From: Mycolicibacterium sp. MU0053
GTDB taxonomy: Bacteria > Actinomycetota > Actinomycetes > Mycobacteriales > Mycobacteriaceae
DNA: 64,000 nt
NCBI RefSeq assembly: GCF_963378095.1
Contig: NZ_OY726397.1
Span: forward strand, 248,001-312,000
Reading direction: 5' to 3'
Shown here: positions 28,365 through 37,745 of the stretch, piece after piece
How positions within the stretch are numbered: the stretch's first letter is position 1
How the letters are laid out: each line of letters begins with the position of its first letter
Position numbers and translations under genes: made by a program
The notes under the pieces: model-generated
What the model was told of the DNA's origin: nothing
The model's input: only the letters and a program-made list of their open reading frames with translations
Database searches by the model: none

Positions 28365-29771
28365 ATGAACACTTTGACGACCCTGGATGCGGGTTTCCTG
28401 CAAGCCGAGGACTCCGACCCGCACGTCAGTCTGGCCATCGGCGGCTTGGCCATTCTCGAGGGGCCGCTGCCCGATCCCGCGGCGCAGCTGGCGACGCTGG
28501 CCGAACGTATCCGCGCCTGTCCCCGATTCATGCAGCGGTTGCGTCGGTGGCCCTTCGACCTGCGCGCACCCGAGTGGGTGGACGACCCGGACTTCAACCT
28601 GGACAACCACGTCCGGCGCATCGCGGTGCCCGCGCCCGGCCGCGACCGGGAGCTGTACGACCTGGTCGCACAGGTGATGTCCTGGCGGCTGGACCGCAGC
28701 GGCCCGCTCTGGGAGATCTGGGTCATCGAAGGCCTGCGCGACAACCGCTGGGCGATGCTGATGAAGGTCCATCACTGCATCGCCGACGGCATCGCCACCG
28801 TGCACATGCTGACCGGCCTGTCCGACGGTGGTGTTCGCGACAGCTTCGCCGGCCGGCGCCGGGCCGCCGAGGAAACCTCGATGGCCGGGCTGCGGACGCC
28901 CGCCGACATCACCGCGCTGGCGTGGCTCGGCGGGATGTGGGGTGCGTCGGGAGCCCTGACCACCGCCGCGCTGCGAACGGTACGCGGCACCGCCGAACTC
29001 GCCACCGGCCTGCTGCGACCCAGCCCGTCGTCGTTGAACGGTCCGCTCTCGGGGCTGCGGCGCTACGGCGCGGCGCGGGTGGCGCTCGACGACGTCCGGC
29101 AGGTGTGCCAGGCCTTCGACGTCACGATCAACGATGTCGCGCTGGCGGCGCTCACCGAAAGCTATCGCGCCCTGCTGGTCCGCCGCGGCGAACAACCGGC
29201 GCCCGACTCGCTGCGCACCCTGGTGCCGGTGTCGCTGCGCGCGGCCGACGCGTTCGACCAGACCGACAACCGGGTCTCGCTGATGCTGCCGTTCCTGCCC
29301 GTCGACGAGGCCAACCCGGTCGAGCGGTTGCGCCAGGTGCATGCCAGGCTGACCCGGACGAAGAGCACCGGCCAGCGTCAGGCCGGCAGCGCCCTCACCG
29401 CGCTGGCCGACCGCGTCCCGTTCCCGCTGACCGCGTGGACGGTGCGGCTGCTGGCCCGATTGCCGCAACGCGGCGTGGCCGCGGTGGCGACCAACGTGCC
29501 CGGACCGCGTGAACCGCTACAGATCATGGGCCGCAAGGTGATCGGGGTGCTGCCGGTGCCGCCGATCGCGATGCAGTTGCGCACCGGGGTCGCGATGCTC
29601 AGCTACGCCGACCATCTGTATTTCGGCATCCTCGCGGACTTCGACGCGGTACCCGAACTCGACGAGTTCGCCCGTGGCGTGGAGGACGCGGTGGCCCGGC
29701 TGGTGGCCGGCAGCAAGCGGCCGCGGGCCGCCCGCGATCACCGCGGATTGTCGCTGGTGGTCAGCGGCTGA
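28365..29771 (+). CDS. Wax ester synthase/diacylglycerol acyltransferase (WS/DGAT) family protein
   Basis: A 468-residue acyltransferase of the bacterial WS/DGAT family, which makes triacylglycerol or wax esters from acyl-CoA. The catalytic HHxxxDG motif is complete (HHCIADG, residues 136-142). The second family motif region, NDVALAALTESYRALL, and the C-terminal LATNVPGPREPLQIMG segment are also present. It starts at ATG 28365 after a GGAGG-containing ribosome site and converges on the methyltransferase, overlapping it by 11 bp. Mycobacteria carry many paralogues, so a specific name is not justified. Confidence 0.9.
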   Translation: MNTLTTLDAGFLQAEDSDPHVSLAIGGLAILEGPLPDPAAQLATLAERIRACPRFMQRLRRWPFDLRAPEWVDDPDFNLDNHVRRIAVPAPGRDRELYDLVAQVMSWRLDRSGPLWEIWVIEGLRDNRWAMLMKVHHCIADGIATVHMLTGLSDGGVRDSFAGRRRAAEETSMAGLRTPADITALAWLGGMWGASGALTTAALRTVRGTAELATGLLRPSPSSLNGPLSGLRRYGAARVALDDVRQVCQAFDVTINDVALAALTESYRALLVRRGEQPAPDSLRTLVPVSLRAADAFDQTDNRVSLMLPFLPVDEANPVERLRQVHARLTRTKSTGQRQAGSALTALADRVPFPLTAWTVRLLARLPQRGVAAVATNVPGPREPLQIMGRKVIGVLPVPPIAMQLRTGVAMLSYADHLYFGILADFDAVPELDEFARGVEDAVARLVAGSKRPRAARDHRGLSLVVSG

Positions 29772-30447
29772 CCGGCTTGTGCGCGCTGAGCAGGAACGCG
29801 GGCATCTGCACCCGGCCCTTGTCATCGCGCGGGAACGGCGGCACCGGCATGCCGGGGATGTCCGGCATGTTGGCGTGAATGGCGGCCGGCCGGATCTCGT
29901 CGATCTCCCAGTACTTTTCGACCGCAGCGCGTAGTTCGGCCTCGTCGACCTCGTTGGGCTTGGTCTCGACATCCGGCGGGAACGCGCCCTTGGCGAACAC
30001 CAGGATGTAGTACCGGGCCCCCGGTGCGGCGGCCCGGTACACCGAGCGCTGATAACCGTCGCGGCCCTCGATGGGCAGCGAGTGGAACAGCGTGCTGTCG
30101 ACGATCGTGTCGAACTTCTCGTCGAACCCGGTGAAGGTGGTGATGTCGTCCTGCACGAACGTGGCCGTCGTCAGCCCGCGCTCCTCGGCGGTCTTGCGGG
30201 CCGCGGCCACCGCCGTCGGGGTCAACTCGATGCCGACCACCGTCATCCCCCGCGCCGCCAGGTCCAGCGACAACTCGGCGTGGCCGCACCCGGCGTCCAG
30301 CACGGTGCCGGTGATCTTGCCCTGCTCGATGAGCGCGGCCAGCTCGGGCTGCGGTTCGCCGATGTTCCACGGCGGCGGTCCCGGAAAATCGCCCTCTTCG
30401 CGGTAGACGCTGTCCCAGTCCATGCCTTCCAAGGTCATGGATTCCAC
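29761..30447 (-). CDS. SAM-dependent methyltransferase, Rv3699-like
   Basis: A 228-residue class I methyltransferase. SAM motif I is TVLDAGCGHAELSLDLA, followed by VVGIELTPTAVAAARK and the DDITTF motif. The N-terminus MESMTLEGMDWDSVYREEGDFPG and overall layout match Rv3699. The gene lies between a WS/DGAT gene (convergent, 11-bp overlap) and the GCS2-type ligase, whose stop is 1 bp past its start. The substrate is not known; the small size suggests a metabolite rather than a macromolecule. Confidence 0.85.
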   Translation of the reverse strand: MESMTLEGMDWDSVYREEGDFPGPPPWNIGEPQPELAALIEQGKITGTVLDAGCGHAELSLDLAARGMTVVGIELTPTAVAAARKTAEERGLTTATFVQDDITTFTGFDEKFDTIVDSTLFHSLPIEGRDGYQRSVYRAAAPGARYYILVFAKGAFPPDVETKPNEVDEAELRAAVEKYWEIDEIRPAAIHANMPDIPGMPVPPFPRDDKGRVQMPAFLLSAHKPVSR

Positions 30448-30448
30448 G

Positions 30449-31933
30449 TTACGCGGGGGCGGGCCCGTCCCAGGTGTGCACGGGAGCGTTGCTGTGCATG
30501 CGCTCGCAGTACAGCCGCAGCATCTCGGCCAGGGCCTGGGGCCGGGTCAGGCCGCGTTCCTGCAGGGCGCGCACCGTGGCCACCTGCCAATTGGCCCCGG
30601 TACGACCGGACTTGGCGCGCCCCTCGATGACACCCAGATAGCGATCCCGGACCTCGGCGGCCACCCCGCGGCGCCGCAGTCCTTCGTGCGCCATCGGCAA
30701 CAGTTCCCGCAACACCAGTTCGTCCGCGGTCACCGACCCCAGTCCCGGCCAGTACAGTTGCGCGTCGATGCCGTCGCGGGCGCCGGCCACGAAATTCGCC
30801 TCCGCCGCAGCAAAACTCATCTTCGTCCAGATCGGGCGGTCTTCCTCGGACAGGGTCCGCAGCACGCCGTAGTAGAAGGCGGAGTTGGCCATCATGTCGA
30901 TCACCGTCGGCCCGGCGGGCAGGACCCGGTTCTCGACCCGCAGGTGCGGGCGGCCGTTGACGACGTCATAGACCGGCCGGTTCCACCGGTACACGGTGCC
31001 GTTGTGCAGGCGCAGTTCCGACAGCGCGGGGGTGCGGCCCGCTTGCAGTTCGGCCAGCGGGTCCTCGTCGGAGACCTCGGGCAGCAGCGACGGGAAGTAG
31101 CGCACGTTCTCCTCGAACAGATCGAAGATCGAGGTGATCCAGCGTTCCCCGAACCAGACCCGGGGCCGCACGCCCTGCGCCTTGAGTTCGTCGGGCCGGG
31201 TGTCGGTGGCCTGGGCGAACAGCTCGATGCGGGTCTCGGCCCACAGCTGATGGCCGAAGAAGTACGGCGAATTGGAGCCCACCGCCAGCTGGGCGCCCGC
31301 CAGCGCCTGCGCGGCGTTCCAGTTGTCGGCGAAGCCGGACGGCGACACCTGCAGGTGCAGTTGCATGCTGGTGCAGGCGGATTCCGGCGCGATGGTCTCG
31401 GCGTGCACCGAGAGCCGCTCCGGACCGTCGATGTCGATCAGGATGTCCTCGCCGCGCGCGGTGAAGATCGAATCGTTGAGGGCCTGGTAGCGGGTCGACT
31501 CGCTCATCCAGCCCTGCGTCAGGTGCTCGGGCATCAGCGTGGGCAGGATGCCGATCATGACGATGTGTGCGCCGCTTCGGGCGGCCTTGGACTCCGCGGC
31601 GTTGAGGCTGGCACGGACCTCGTTCTCCAGCTCCAACGCGGATTGCCCGGGCAGCGGACGCGGCGGAACGTTGAATTCGATGTTGTAGGCGCCCAATTCG
31701 GTCTGATAGGCCGGATCGGCGATCGAGGCCAGCACATCGGTGTTGGTCATCGCGGGCTGGTAGTCGCCGTCGACCAGGTTGCACTCGATCTCCATCCCGG
31801 TCAGCGGCCGGTCGAATTCGAAACTCGACTGCGCAAGCATGGTTTCGAAGACGTCCAGGCACAGTTGCACCTTGCGCCGGTACTGCTGACGATGTGCGCG
31901 CGTGTAGTTCGCCTTCTTGACTTCTTCGCCCAC
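30449..31933 (-). CDS. GCS2-family glutamate-cysteine ligase-like protein, Rv3698-like
   Basis: A 494-residue protein of the carboxylate-amine ligase/GCS2 family. It starts at GTG 31933 (VGEEVKKANYTRAHRQQYRRK) and contains the glutamate-binding GMEIECNLVDG motif, LGAYNIEFNVPPRPL, and CTSMQLHLQVSP. Rv3698 homologues occur throughout mycobacteria beside Rv3699, and the gene spacing here (1 bp to the methyltransferase) supports one transcription unit. Mycobacteria use mycothiol rather than glutathione, so a gamma-glutamyl ligase with an unidentified amine substrate is the safer description. Longer in-frame starts run into glpK antisense. Confidence 0.85.
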   Translation of the reverse strand: MGEEVKKANYTRAHRQQYRRKVQLCLDVFETMLAQSSFEFDRPLTGMEIECNLVDGDYQPAMTNTDVLASIADPAYQTELGAYNIEFNVPPRPLPGQSALELENEVRASLNAAESKAARSGAHIVMIGILPTLMPEHLTQGWMSESTRYQALNDSIFTARGEDILIDIDGPERLSVHAETIAPESACTSMQLHLQVSPSGFADNWNAAQALAGAQLAVGSNSPYFFGHQLWAETRIELFAQATDTRPDELKAQGVRPRVWFGERWITSIFDLFEENVRYFPSLLPEVSDEDPLAELQAGRTPALSELRLHNGTVYRWNRPVYDVVNGRPHLRVENRVLPAGPTVIDMMANSAFYYGVLRTLSEEDRPIWTKMSFAAAEANFVAGARDGIDAQLYWPGLGSVTADELVLRELLPMAHEGLRRRGVAAEVRDRYLGVIEGRAKSGRTGANWQVATVRALQERGLTRPQALAEMLRLYCERMHSNAPVHTWDGPAPA

Positions 31934-32024
31934 ACGTCGATGGTATGGGCTGATGTGATGGTTGCGGGCCATTCGAGGGCCCCGGTGGGCGATCATGGAC
32001 CGGGCACCGACTGCGGTAGGAGAG

Positions 32025-33545
32025 ATGTTGGCTGATTTTGTTGCGTCCATCGACCAGGGCACCACCAGCACCCGCGCGATGATCTTCGACCATTCCGGGC
32101 GCGAGGTCGGGCGGCACCAACTCGAACACGAGCAGCTGCTGCCGCGGGCCGGCTGGGTCGAACACAATCCGGTGGAGATCTGGGAACGCACCGCCTCGGT
32201 GTTGGCCACCGCGCTCAACAACACCAAGCTGCGGGCCCGGGACCTGGCCGCACTCGGGATCACCAACCAACGTGAGACCGCGCTGGTGTGGGACCGGCAC
32301 ACCGGACGCCCGCTGTACAACGCGATCGTCTGGCAGGACACCCGCACCGACCGCATCGCGACGGCGCTGGACCGGGACGGCCGCGGCGATGTGATCCGGC
32401 GCAAGGCCGGGCTGCCGCCGGCCACCTACTTCTCGGCCGGCAAGGTGCAGTGGATCCTGGAGAACGTCGACGGCGTCCGCGCCGCCGCCGAGCGCGGCGA
32501 TGCGATCTTCGGGACACCGGACACCTGGGTGTTGTGGAACCTGACGGGTGGGCCGCGCGGCGGGGTGCACCTCACCGATGTCACCAACGCCAGCCGCACC
32601 ATGCTGATGGATCTGGAGACCCTCGACTGGGACGACGAACTGTTGTCGTTCTTCGACATCCCGCGGCAGATGCTGCCCCGGATTGCGCCATCATCGTCGT
32701 CGGAGCCGTACGGCGTCACCCAGGGCGGCGGACCGCTGGCCAGCGAGATACCGATCACCGGCATCCTCGGCGATCAGCAGGCCGCGATGGTGGGGCAGGT
32801 GTGCCTGACCGCGGGGGAGGCCAAGAACACCTACGGCACCGGAAACTTCCTGCTGCTCAACACCGGCGAGAAGATCGTGCGGTCCGACAACGGTCTGCTC
32901 ACCACGGTGTGTTACCAGTTCGGTGACGCCAAACCCGTTTACGCCCTGGAGGGTTCGATCGCCGTCACCGGTTCGGCCATCCAGTGGCTGCGCGACCAAC
33001 TCGGCATCATCTCCGGCGCGGCCCAAAGCGAGGCGCTGGCCCGCCAGGTCGAGGACAACGGCGGCGTGTACTTCGTGCCGGCCTTCTCCGGGCTGTTCGC
33101 GCCGTACTGGCGCTCCGATGCCCGCGGCGCGATCGTCGGGCTGTCGCGATTCAACACCAACGCGCATCTGGCCCGCGCGGCGCTGGAGGCGATCTGCTAT
33201 CAGAGCCGGGATGTGGTCGACGCCATGGCGGCCGACTCAGGGGTGCATCTGGAGGTGCTGAAGGTCGACGGCGGTATCACCGCCAACGATCTGTGCATGC
33301 AGATCCAGGCCGATGTGCTGGGCGTGGAGGTGGTGAAACCCGTTGTGGCGGAGACGACCGCGTTGGGCGCGGCGTATGCGGCCGGGCTCGGCGTGGGCTT
33401 CTGGTCCGATCCCGAAGAGTTGCGGGCCAACTGGCTGGAGGACAAGCGTTGGGCCCCGGCCTGGACCGACGAGCAGCGGGCTACCGGATACGCGGGCTGG
33501 CAGAAGGCCGTGCAACGCACCCTGGACTGGGTCGACGTGCAGTGA
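32025..33545 (+). CDS. glpK: Glycerol kinase
   Basis: A 506-residue FGGY-family kinase that phosphorylates glycerol to glycerol 3-phosphate. Motifs include [18 protein letters not shown] at the N-terminus, the FGGY signature region near [14 protein letters not shown], and [20 protein letters not shown] at the C-terminus. The start at 32025 gives the usual spacing to IDQGTTS and has GGTAGGAG just before it, though very close. An alternative ATG at 31995 would give 516 residues, close to the M. tuberculosis length (517). It is divergent from the GCS2-like gene. Confidence 0.95.
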   Translation: MLADFVASIDQGTTSTRAMIFDHSGREVGRHQLEHEQLLPRAGWVEHNPVEIWERTASVLATALNNTKLRARDLAALGITNQRETALVWDRHTGRPLYNAIVWQDTRTDRIATALDRDGRGDVIRRKAGLPPATYFSAGKVQWILENVDGVRAAAERGDAIFGTPDTWVLWNLTGGPRGGVHLTDVTNASRTMLMDLETLDWDDELLSFFDIPRQMLPRIAPSSSSEPYGVTQGGGPLASEIPITGILGDQQAAMVGQVCLTAGEAKNTYGTGNFLLLNTGEKIVRSDNGLLTTVCYQFGDAKPVYALEGSIAVTGSAIQWLRDQLGIISGAAQSEALARQVEDNGGVYFVPAFSGLFAPYWRSDARGAIVGLSRFNTNAHLARAALEAICYQSRDVVDAMAADSGVHLEVLKVDGGITANDLCMQIQADVLGVEVVKPVVAETTALGAAYAAGLGVGFWSDPEELRANWLEDKRWAPAWTDEQRATGYAGWQKAVQRTLDWVDVQ

Positions 33546-33595
33546 TTTCGGTGCGCTGGGAGGCGCTGAGCGCCGCTGAGCGCACCGAAATCACT
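33541..33595. terminator. Symmetric hairpin between glpK and lfrA, containing both stop codons
   Basis: A perfect 17-bp inverted repeat (33541-33557 with 33579-33595, arm core TGATTTCGGTGCGCT) encloses a 21-nt loop that itself folds as GGCGC-TGA-GCGCC. The TGA of glpK and the TGA of lfrA are mirror copies, one in each arm. It lies exactly between two convergent genes, so a bidirectional terminator is the natural reading, though there is no T-tract on either side. Confidence 0.65.
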
Positions 33596-35111
33596 TGAAG
33601 GCGAACGCCACTGCGATCGCGGCCGCGGCGGTCAGTGCGGCGGCGATCGCCGCGGTGGGGGCGATGCCCGAGTCGAAGGCCACGCGGGCCGACTCCAGCA
33701 GTTGCTCGCCGAGGGCGGGCGGCAGTTCTTCGGCCACGGCCACCGCACCGCCGATGCTCTCGCCGGCGGCGTTGGTCTGGGCCGTCGACAGGTGTGCGGG
33801 CACGTCGACCTGGGCGCGGTAGAACGCGGTGAAGATGGTGCCCAGGGTGGCCATCCCGACCACCGCGCCCAGCTCGTAGGCGGTCTCCGAAACAGCCGAC
33901 GCGGCACCGGATTTCGCGGCCGGGACCGAGCTGACGATGGTGTCGTTGGACACCGTCTGGGACACCCCGACGCCGAGTTCGAGCACCACGAACGACGCGA
34001 TGACCGCCACCACCGTCAGGTCGTGCCGGAACAACAGGATCAGCAGGAAGCCGACCGAGACCAGCGTCAGCCCCGCGATGATCAACGTCTGCGGCGAGAA
34101 GTGCCGGGCCAGTCGCACCACGGCGAGGCCGCCGACCACCGACATCAGCGCGCCGGGCAGCGTGACCAGCCCGGCGGTCAGCGGCGAAAGCCCCAGGACC
34201 AGCTGCAGGTGCTGGGAGATGAAGAACAAAAAGCCGATCAGTCCGACGATGGATAGGAAGTTGGCCAGGATCGAGGAGCTGAACGGGCCGTAGCGGAACA
34301 GGCTCATGTCCAACATCGGTGTCTGGCTGCGGTTCTGCCTGCGCACGAACAGCGCACCCGAACCGATGCCGAGCACGAACGCGGCAGCGGCCGCGATCGA
34401 CGGGCCGTCGTGGGCGAGGCTCTTGATGGCCCAGACGAACGGCAGCATGGCGGCGAAGGCCAGCGTCACGCTGAGCAGATCCAGCGGGCCCGGGTTGGGG
34501 TCCCGCGATTCGGGAACCACCCGCGGCGCGAAGATCAGCAGCGGCAACAGGATCGGGATCGCCACCAAAAACACTGCACCCCAGTGGAAATGCTCCAGCA
34601 GGGCGCCGCCGACAATCGGACCCAGCGCCGAGCCGGCGGTGAAGCAGGACGCCCAGATGGCGATGGCCAGGCGGCGGTCGGTGGCGTCGGTGAAGATGTT
34701 GCGGATCAGCGACAGGGTCGGCGGCATCAGCATGGCCCCGAACACGCCGAGCAGGGCGCGCGCGGCGACCAGCGCTTCGGCGGTGGGGGCGAAGGCGGCC
34801 ACCGTCGAGGCGATCGCGAAGCCGGTGGCGCCCCACAGCAGCAGGCGACGTCGGCCGATCCGGTCCCCGAAGCTGCCCATCGGCACCAGCAGGGCGGCCA
34901 GCACCAGGGAGTAGACGTCGACGATCCAGAGCTGGGTGGTGGCCGGTGGCCGGAAGTCCTCGGCGATCGCCGGCAGCGCGAAGGCCAACACCGTGTTGTC
35001 GATCGCGACCAGCAGGACCGGCAGCATCAGCACCGCCAGCGCAAACCAGGCGGTGCGCGGGGTGGACGGCGGCGTTGCCGTGGGTTCGGTGGCCTTGAGC
35101 CGGGCGGACAT
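33591..35111 (-). CDS. lfrA: MFS multidrug efflux pump LfrA
   Basis: A 506-residue DHA2-type (14-transmembrane) drug/proton antiporter. It closely matches what I recall of M. smegmatis LfrA, which exports fluoroquinolones, ethidium and acriflavine: PVLLVAIDNTVLAFALPAIAEDF, the motif A loop GDRIGRRRLLL, the motif C region ASCFTAGSALGPIVGGALLE, and SNDTIVSSVPAAKSGAASAV. It is 35 bp downstream of lfrR on the same strand and is likely transcribed with it. The stop lies in the hairpin shared with glpK. Confidence 0.9.
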   Translation of the reverse strand: MSARLKATEPTATPPSTPRTAWFALAVLMLPVLLVAIDNTVLAFALPAIAEDFRPPATTQLWIVDVYSLVLAALLVPMGSFGDRIGRRRLLLWGATGFAIASTVAAFAPTAEALVAARALLGVFGAMLMPPTLSLIRNIFTDATDRRLAIAIWASCFTAGSALGPIVGGALLEHFHWGAVFLVAIPILLPLLIFAPRVVPESRDPNPGPLDLLSVTLAFAAMLPFVWAIKSLAHDGPSIAAAAAFVLGIGSGALFVRRQNRSQTPMLDMSLFRYGPFSSSILANFLSIVGLIGFLFFISQHLQLVLGLSPLTAGLVTLPGALMSVVGGLAVVRLARHFSPQTLIIAGLTLVSVGFLLILLFRHDLTVVAVIASFVVLELGVGVSQTVSNDTIVSSVPAAKSGAASAVSETAYELGAVVGMATLGTIFTAFYRAQVDVPAHLSTAQTNAAGESIGGAVAVAEELPPALGEQLLESARVAFDSGIAPTAAIAAALTAAAAIAVAFAFK

Positions 35112-35146
35112 GGAAAGGACTCCTGATTACAGCTGTGCCGGGGGGC

Positions 35147-35707
35147 TCAGCCGGGGTTGATGGCGCCCTCGGTGAGGGTGGCCATGATGGCGTCGACGAT
35201 CTGGTGGCGGGGGGTGCCGTCCTGCTGGGCCGATTCGAAGCCGGCCTGCAGCAGCGCCCAGAAGGCGCGGCGCACCCATCCGGGCGGGGTGTTCGCGCGG
35301 TCGGCGCCGGCGCGTTCCAGCACTTCGATGACGGCCTCGTCGCCGGTTTCGAGGTGCGCGAGCAGGTCGGGGTCGCCGATGACGGTGGGGTCCACGTAGA
35401 TGTAGGCGACGATCGGGCCCAGGTCGAGCTGGGATTCGACCACCCGGCGCAGGGCCGCCCCCGGTGGCCCGCTCGCGGGATCGGCGGCCGCGATCGCCGC
35501 ATTGCTGATCGCATGGACGTGCAGCGCGAGGGCGCGGATCAGGTCGGCGCGTTCCGGAAAGTACCGGTGCACAGTGCTGCGGCCCACCTCGGCGGCGTCG
35601 GCGATGTCGGTCAGCGGGGCCGCGGGGTTTTCGGACAGCACTGACATCGCGGCGTCGAGGATGGCCTTCCTCGTGCGTCCGCGCACCCCGCTCTCCGTAC
35701 CGATCAC
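35147..35707 (-). CDS. lfrR: TetR-family repressor LfrR
   Basis: A 186-residue TetR regulator starting at GTG 35707. The helix-turn-helix is near residues 25-50 (LTDIADAAEVGRSTVHRYFPE). The ligand-binding half (ALRRVVESQLDLGPIVAYIYVDP, PRHQIVDAIMATLT) closely matches M. smegmatis LfrR, which represses lfrA and is released by dyes. A TACATT hexamer lies 7 bp before the GTG with no clear ribosome site, so the transcript may be leaderless. A palindromic operator candidate lies 32 bp upstream. Confidence 0.9.
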   Translation of the reverse strand: MIGTESGVRGRTRKAILDAAMSVLSENPAAPLTDIADAAEVGRSTVHRYFPERADLIRALALHVHAISNAAIAAADPASGPPGAALRRVVESQLDLGPIVAYIYVDPTVIGDPDLLAHLETGDEAVIEVLERAGADRANTPPGWVRRAFWALLQAGFESAQQDGTPRHQIVDAIMATLTEGAINPG

Positions 35708-35719
35708 CGGGAAAATGTA

Positions 35720-36712
35720 TCAGAATTGGGCCAAAATAGGACATTGGTGTCCCATTTCACGCCGGCGAGGGGCGCGCGCGGTCAGGACGGCGGGGTGAAA
35801 CCGGTGGGCGGCGGGGTGGGGGCGCCGCGCTCCCCCGAGCGGCGCCGGCGGGCCGCCGTAGCCGTAGCCGGGCGCCGGCGGTGCGCCATACCCCGGACCG
35901 GGCGGCACGTGCGGTGCGCCGTACCCCGGCGCATTCGGCGGGCCGTATCCGGGCGCGCGAGCGGTCAGTCGGGCCAGTTCGCGGCGATGCCGCTCGGCCA
36001 GCACCGCGGCCAGCAGGTGCTGCGGCGGGGTGCCCGGCGGGGGCGGCGGCGAGATCCGGGCGGCGATCTCGCCGGCGATGCGGGCCGCCATCTGATCGCG
36101 CAGCATCGGCTCGAGCTGATTTGCCCGGGAAAGGAATTGGCGGGCCAGCTCGGCCTGTTCGGGACCGAGTCCGGACAGTTGCAGCGTGCTCGCCCACCAG
36201 GCCAGCTGGGGCGGCATCACCGGCGGCGGCGCCAGCTTGGGGCCGCGTTCGCTGATCACCACCGTCCCGGCGAAGATGTCCCCGATTCGTTTCCCTTTGG
36301 GGGACAACAGACTACAGATCACCGCCGGGGCGCCGGTGAACATCCAGATTTCCACGACGCTGGAGAGCGCGCGAAACAGCGCCTGCCGGAATCGTTCCGG
36401 GCCGCCGTCCTCGGACACCACGCGCAGCCCCATCGCCATCTTGCCCAGCGTCCGGCCCCGCGTCGCGGTCTCGAAGATCAGCGGGTAGCCCACCAGCACC
36501 AGCACCGTGAAGATGATCAACACCGACGCCGACAGCGCGGGGTCGAACTGCAGCAGCGTGACGGCCCACAGACCGACGCCGAGCAGATACCCGAGCATCA
36601 TCACCGTGACGTCGATCAGCGTGCTGATCGCGCGCACCGGCAACTGCGCGACTTGCACGTCGAGGACCACCGCGTCACCGGTGACCACCGCGCCCGTAGG
36701 TGTGCCGACCAT
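35720..36712 (-). CDS. RDD-family membrane protein, Rv3695-like (C-terminus possibly frameshifted)
   Basis: A 330-residue protein with an N-terminal RDD domain: three transmembrane segments (LIDVTVMMLGYLLGVGLW, ASVLIIFTVLVLVGYPLIF, and around SSVVEIWMFTGAPAVICSLL) and the conserved TRGRTLGKMAMGLRVV. The C-terminal third is Pro/Gly/Tyr-rich (GYGPPNAPGYGAPH). The last 40 residues switch to RRPHPAAHRFHPAVL; a +1 frame instead gives PTPPPTGFTPPS and a stop at 35782, the tail I would expect. A one-base insertion in the C5 run at 35832-35836 would explain it. It is divergent from the SpoIIM-like gene. Confidence 0.8.
   Translation of the reverse strand: MVGTPTGAVVTGDAVVLDVQVAQLPVRAISTLIDVTVMMLGYLLGVGLWAVTLLQFDPALSASVLIIFTVLVLVGYPLIFETATRGRTLGKMAMGLRVVSEDGGPERFRQALFRALSSVVEIWMFTGAPAVICSLLSPKGKRIGDIFAGTVVISERGPKLAPPPVMPPQLAWWASTLQLSGLGPEQAELARQFLSRANQLEPMLRDQMAARIAGEIAARISPPPPPGTPPQHLLAAVLAERHRRELARLTARAPGYGPPNAPGYGAPHVPPGPGYGAPPAPGYGYGGPPAPLGGARRPHPAAHRFHPAVLTARAPRRREMGHQCPILAQF
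35739..35752. promoter_or_regulatory. Candidate LfrR operator palindrome
   Basis: GGACATTGGTGTCC is a perfect inverted repeat (GGACA-N4-TGTCC) centred about 39 bp upstream of the lfrR start. That position overlaps the -35 region of a promoter whose -10 would be TACATT. M. smegmatis LfrR is known to bind a palindrome upstream of lfrRA. It lies inside the 3' end of the RDD gene as currently framed. Confidence 0.65.
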
Positions 36713-36739
36713 TGTCCCGACGCTACTAGACTTCGCCGG

Positions 36740-37732
36740 GTGGACGTCGACGCATTCGTGGTGGCACACCGCCCCACCTGGGATCGGCTCGAATACCTGG
36801 TCAAGCGTCGCAACAAGCTCTCCGGCGTCGAGGTCGACGAGTTGGTCGACCTGTATCAGCGGGTCTCCACGCACCTGTCGATGGTGCGGTCGTCGTCGTC
36901 GGATTCGGCTCTGGTCGGGCGGCTTTCGACGCTGGTGGCGCGGGCCCGGTCGGCGGTGACGGGCGCGCACGCGCCGCTGTGGAGCGAGTTCCTCCGATTC
37001 TGGACGGTGTCGTTTCCGGTGGTGGCCTACCGATGCTGGCGCTGGTGGCTGGGTTCGGCGGTGGGATTCCTCATCGTCGCGGTGGCGATCGGCATCTGGG
37101 TGGCGCACAACCCCGAGGTGCAGGCCACGATCGGCACCCCCAGCGATATCGAGCAGCTGGTCAACCACGACTTCGAGTCCTACTACAGCGAGAATCCGGC
37201 GGGTTCGTTCGCGCTGCGGGTGTGGGTGAACAACTCCTGGGTCGCCGCGCAGTGCATTGCCTTCGCGGTGCTGCTGGGTCTGCCGATTCCCTATGTGCTG
37301 TTCCAGAACGCGGCCAACGTGGGTGTCGCGGGCGGGTTGATGTTCGACGCCGGCAAGGGCGATCTGTTCCTGGGCCTGCTCGCCCCGCACGGCCTGCTGG
37401 AGTTGACGGCGGTGTTCCTGGCCGCGGCCGCGGGCATGCGGCTGGGCTGGTCGGTGATTTCACCGGGGGACCGGCCCCGCTCCCAAGTGCTGGCCGAGCA
37501 GGGCCGCGCCGTGGTCTCGGTGGCGGTCGGGCTGGTGGCGGTGCTGCTGGTGTCGGGGCTCATCGAGGCGCTGGTGACGCCCTCGCCGTTCCCGACGTGG
37601 GTGCGCATCGCGATCGGGGTGCTCGCCGAGGTGGCGTTCCTGGCCTACGTCGTGCACTTCGGTCGACGGGCGCTGGCCGCGGGCGAAACCGGCGACATCG
37701 CCGACGCCCCCGACTTCGTCCCCACCCGGTGA
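36740..37732 (+). CDS. SpoIIM-like (stage II sporulation protein M family) membrane protein, Rv3694c-like
   Basis: A 330-residue membrane protein starting at GTG 36740 (VDVDAFVVAHRPTWDRLEYLVKRR). A helical cytoplasmic N-terminus is followed by about five transmembrane helices (WWLGSAVGFLIVAVAIGIWV, CIAFAVLLGLPIPYVLF, LLAPHGLLELTAVFLAAAAG, VSVAVGLVAVLLVSGLIEAL, IAIGVLAEVAFLAYVVHF). The HGLLELTAVFLA motif is diagnostic for the SpoIIM/DUF95 family. It pairs with the divergent RDD gene and convergent moxR operon, a grouping conserved across mycobacteria. Confidence 0.85.
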   Translation: MDVDAFVVAHRPTWDRLEYLVKRRNKLSGVEVDELVDLYQRVSTHLSMVRSSSSDSALVGRLSTLVARARSAVTGAHAPLWSEFLRFWTVSFPVVAYRCWRWWLGSAVGFLIVAVAIGIWVAHNPEVQATIGTPSDIEQLVNHDFESYYSENPAGSFALRVWVNNSWVAAQCIAFAVLLGLPIPYVLFQNAANVGVAGGLMFDAGKGDLFLGLLAPHGLLELTAVFLAAAAGMRLGWSVISPGDRPRSQVLAEQGRAVVSVAVGLVAVLLVSGLIEALVTPSPFPTWVRIAIGVLAEVAFLAYVVHFGRRALAAGETGDIADAPDFVPTR

Positions 37733-37745
37733 CGCGAGCCGGAGC

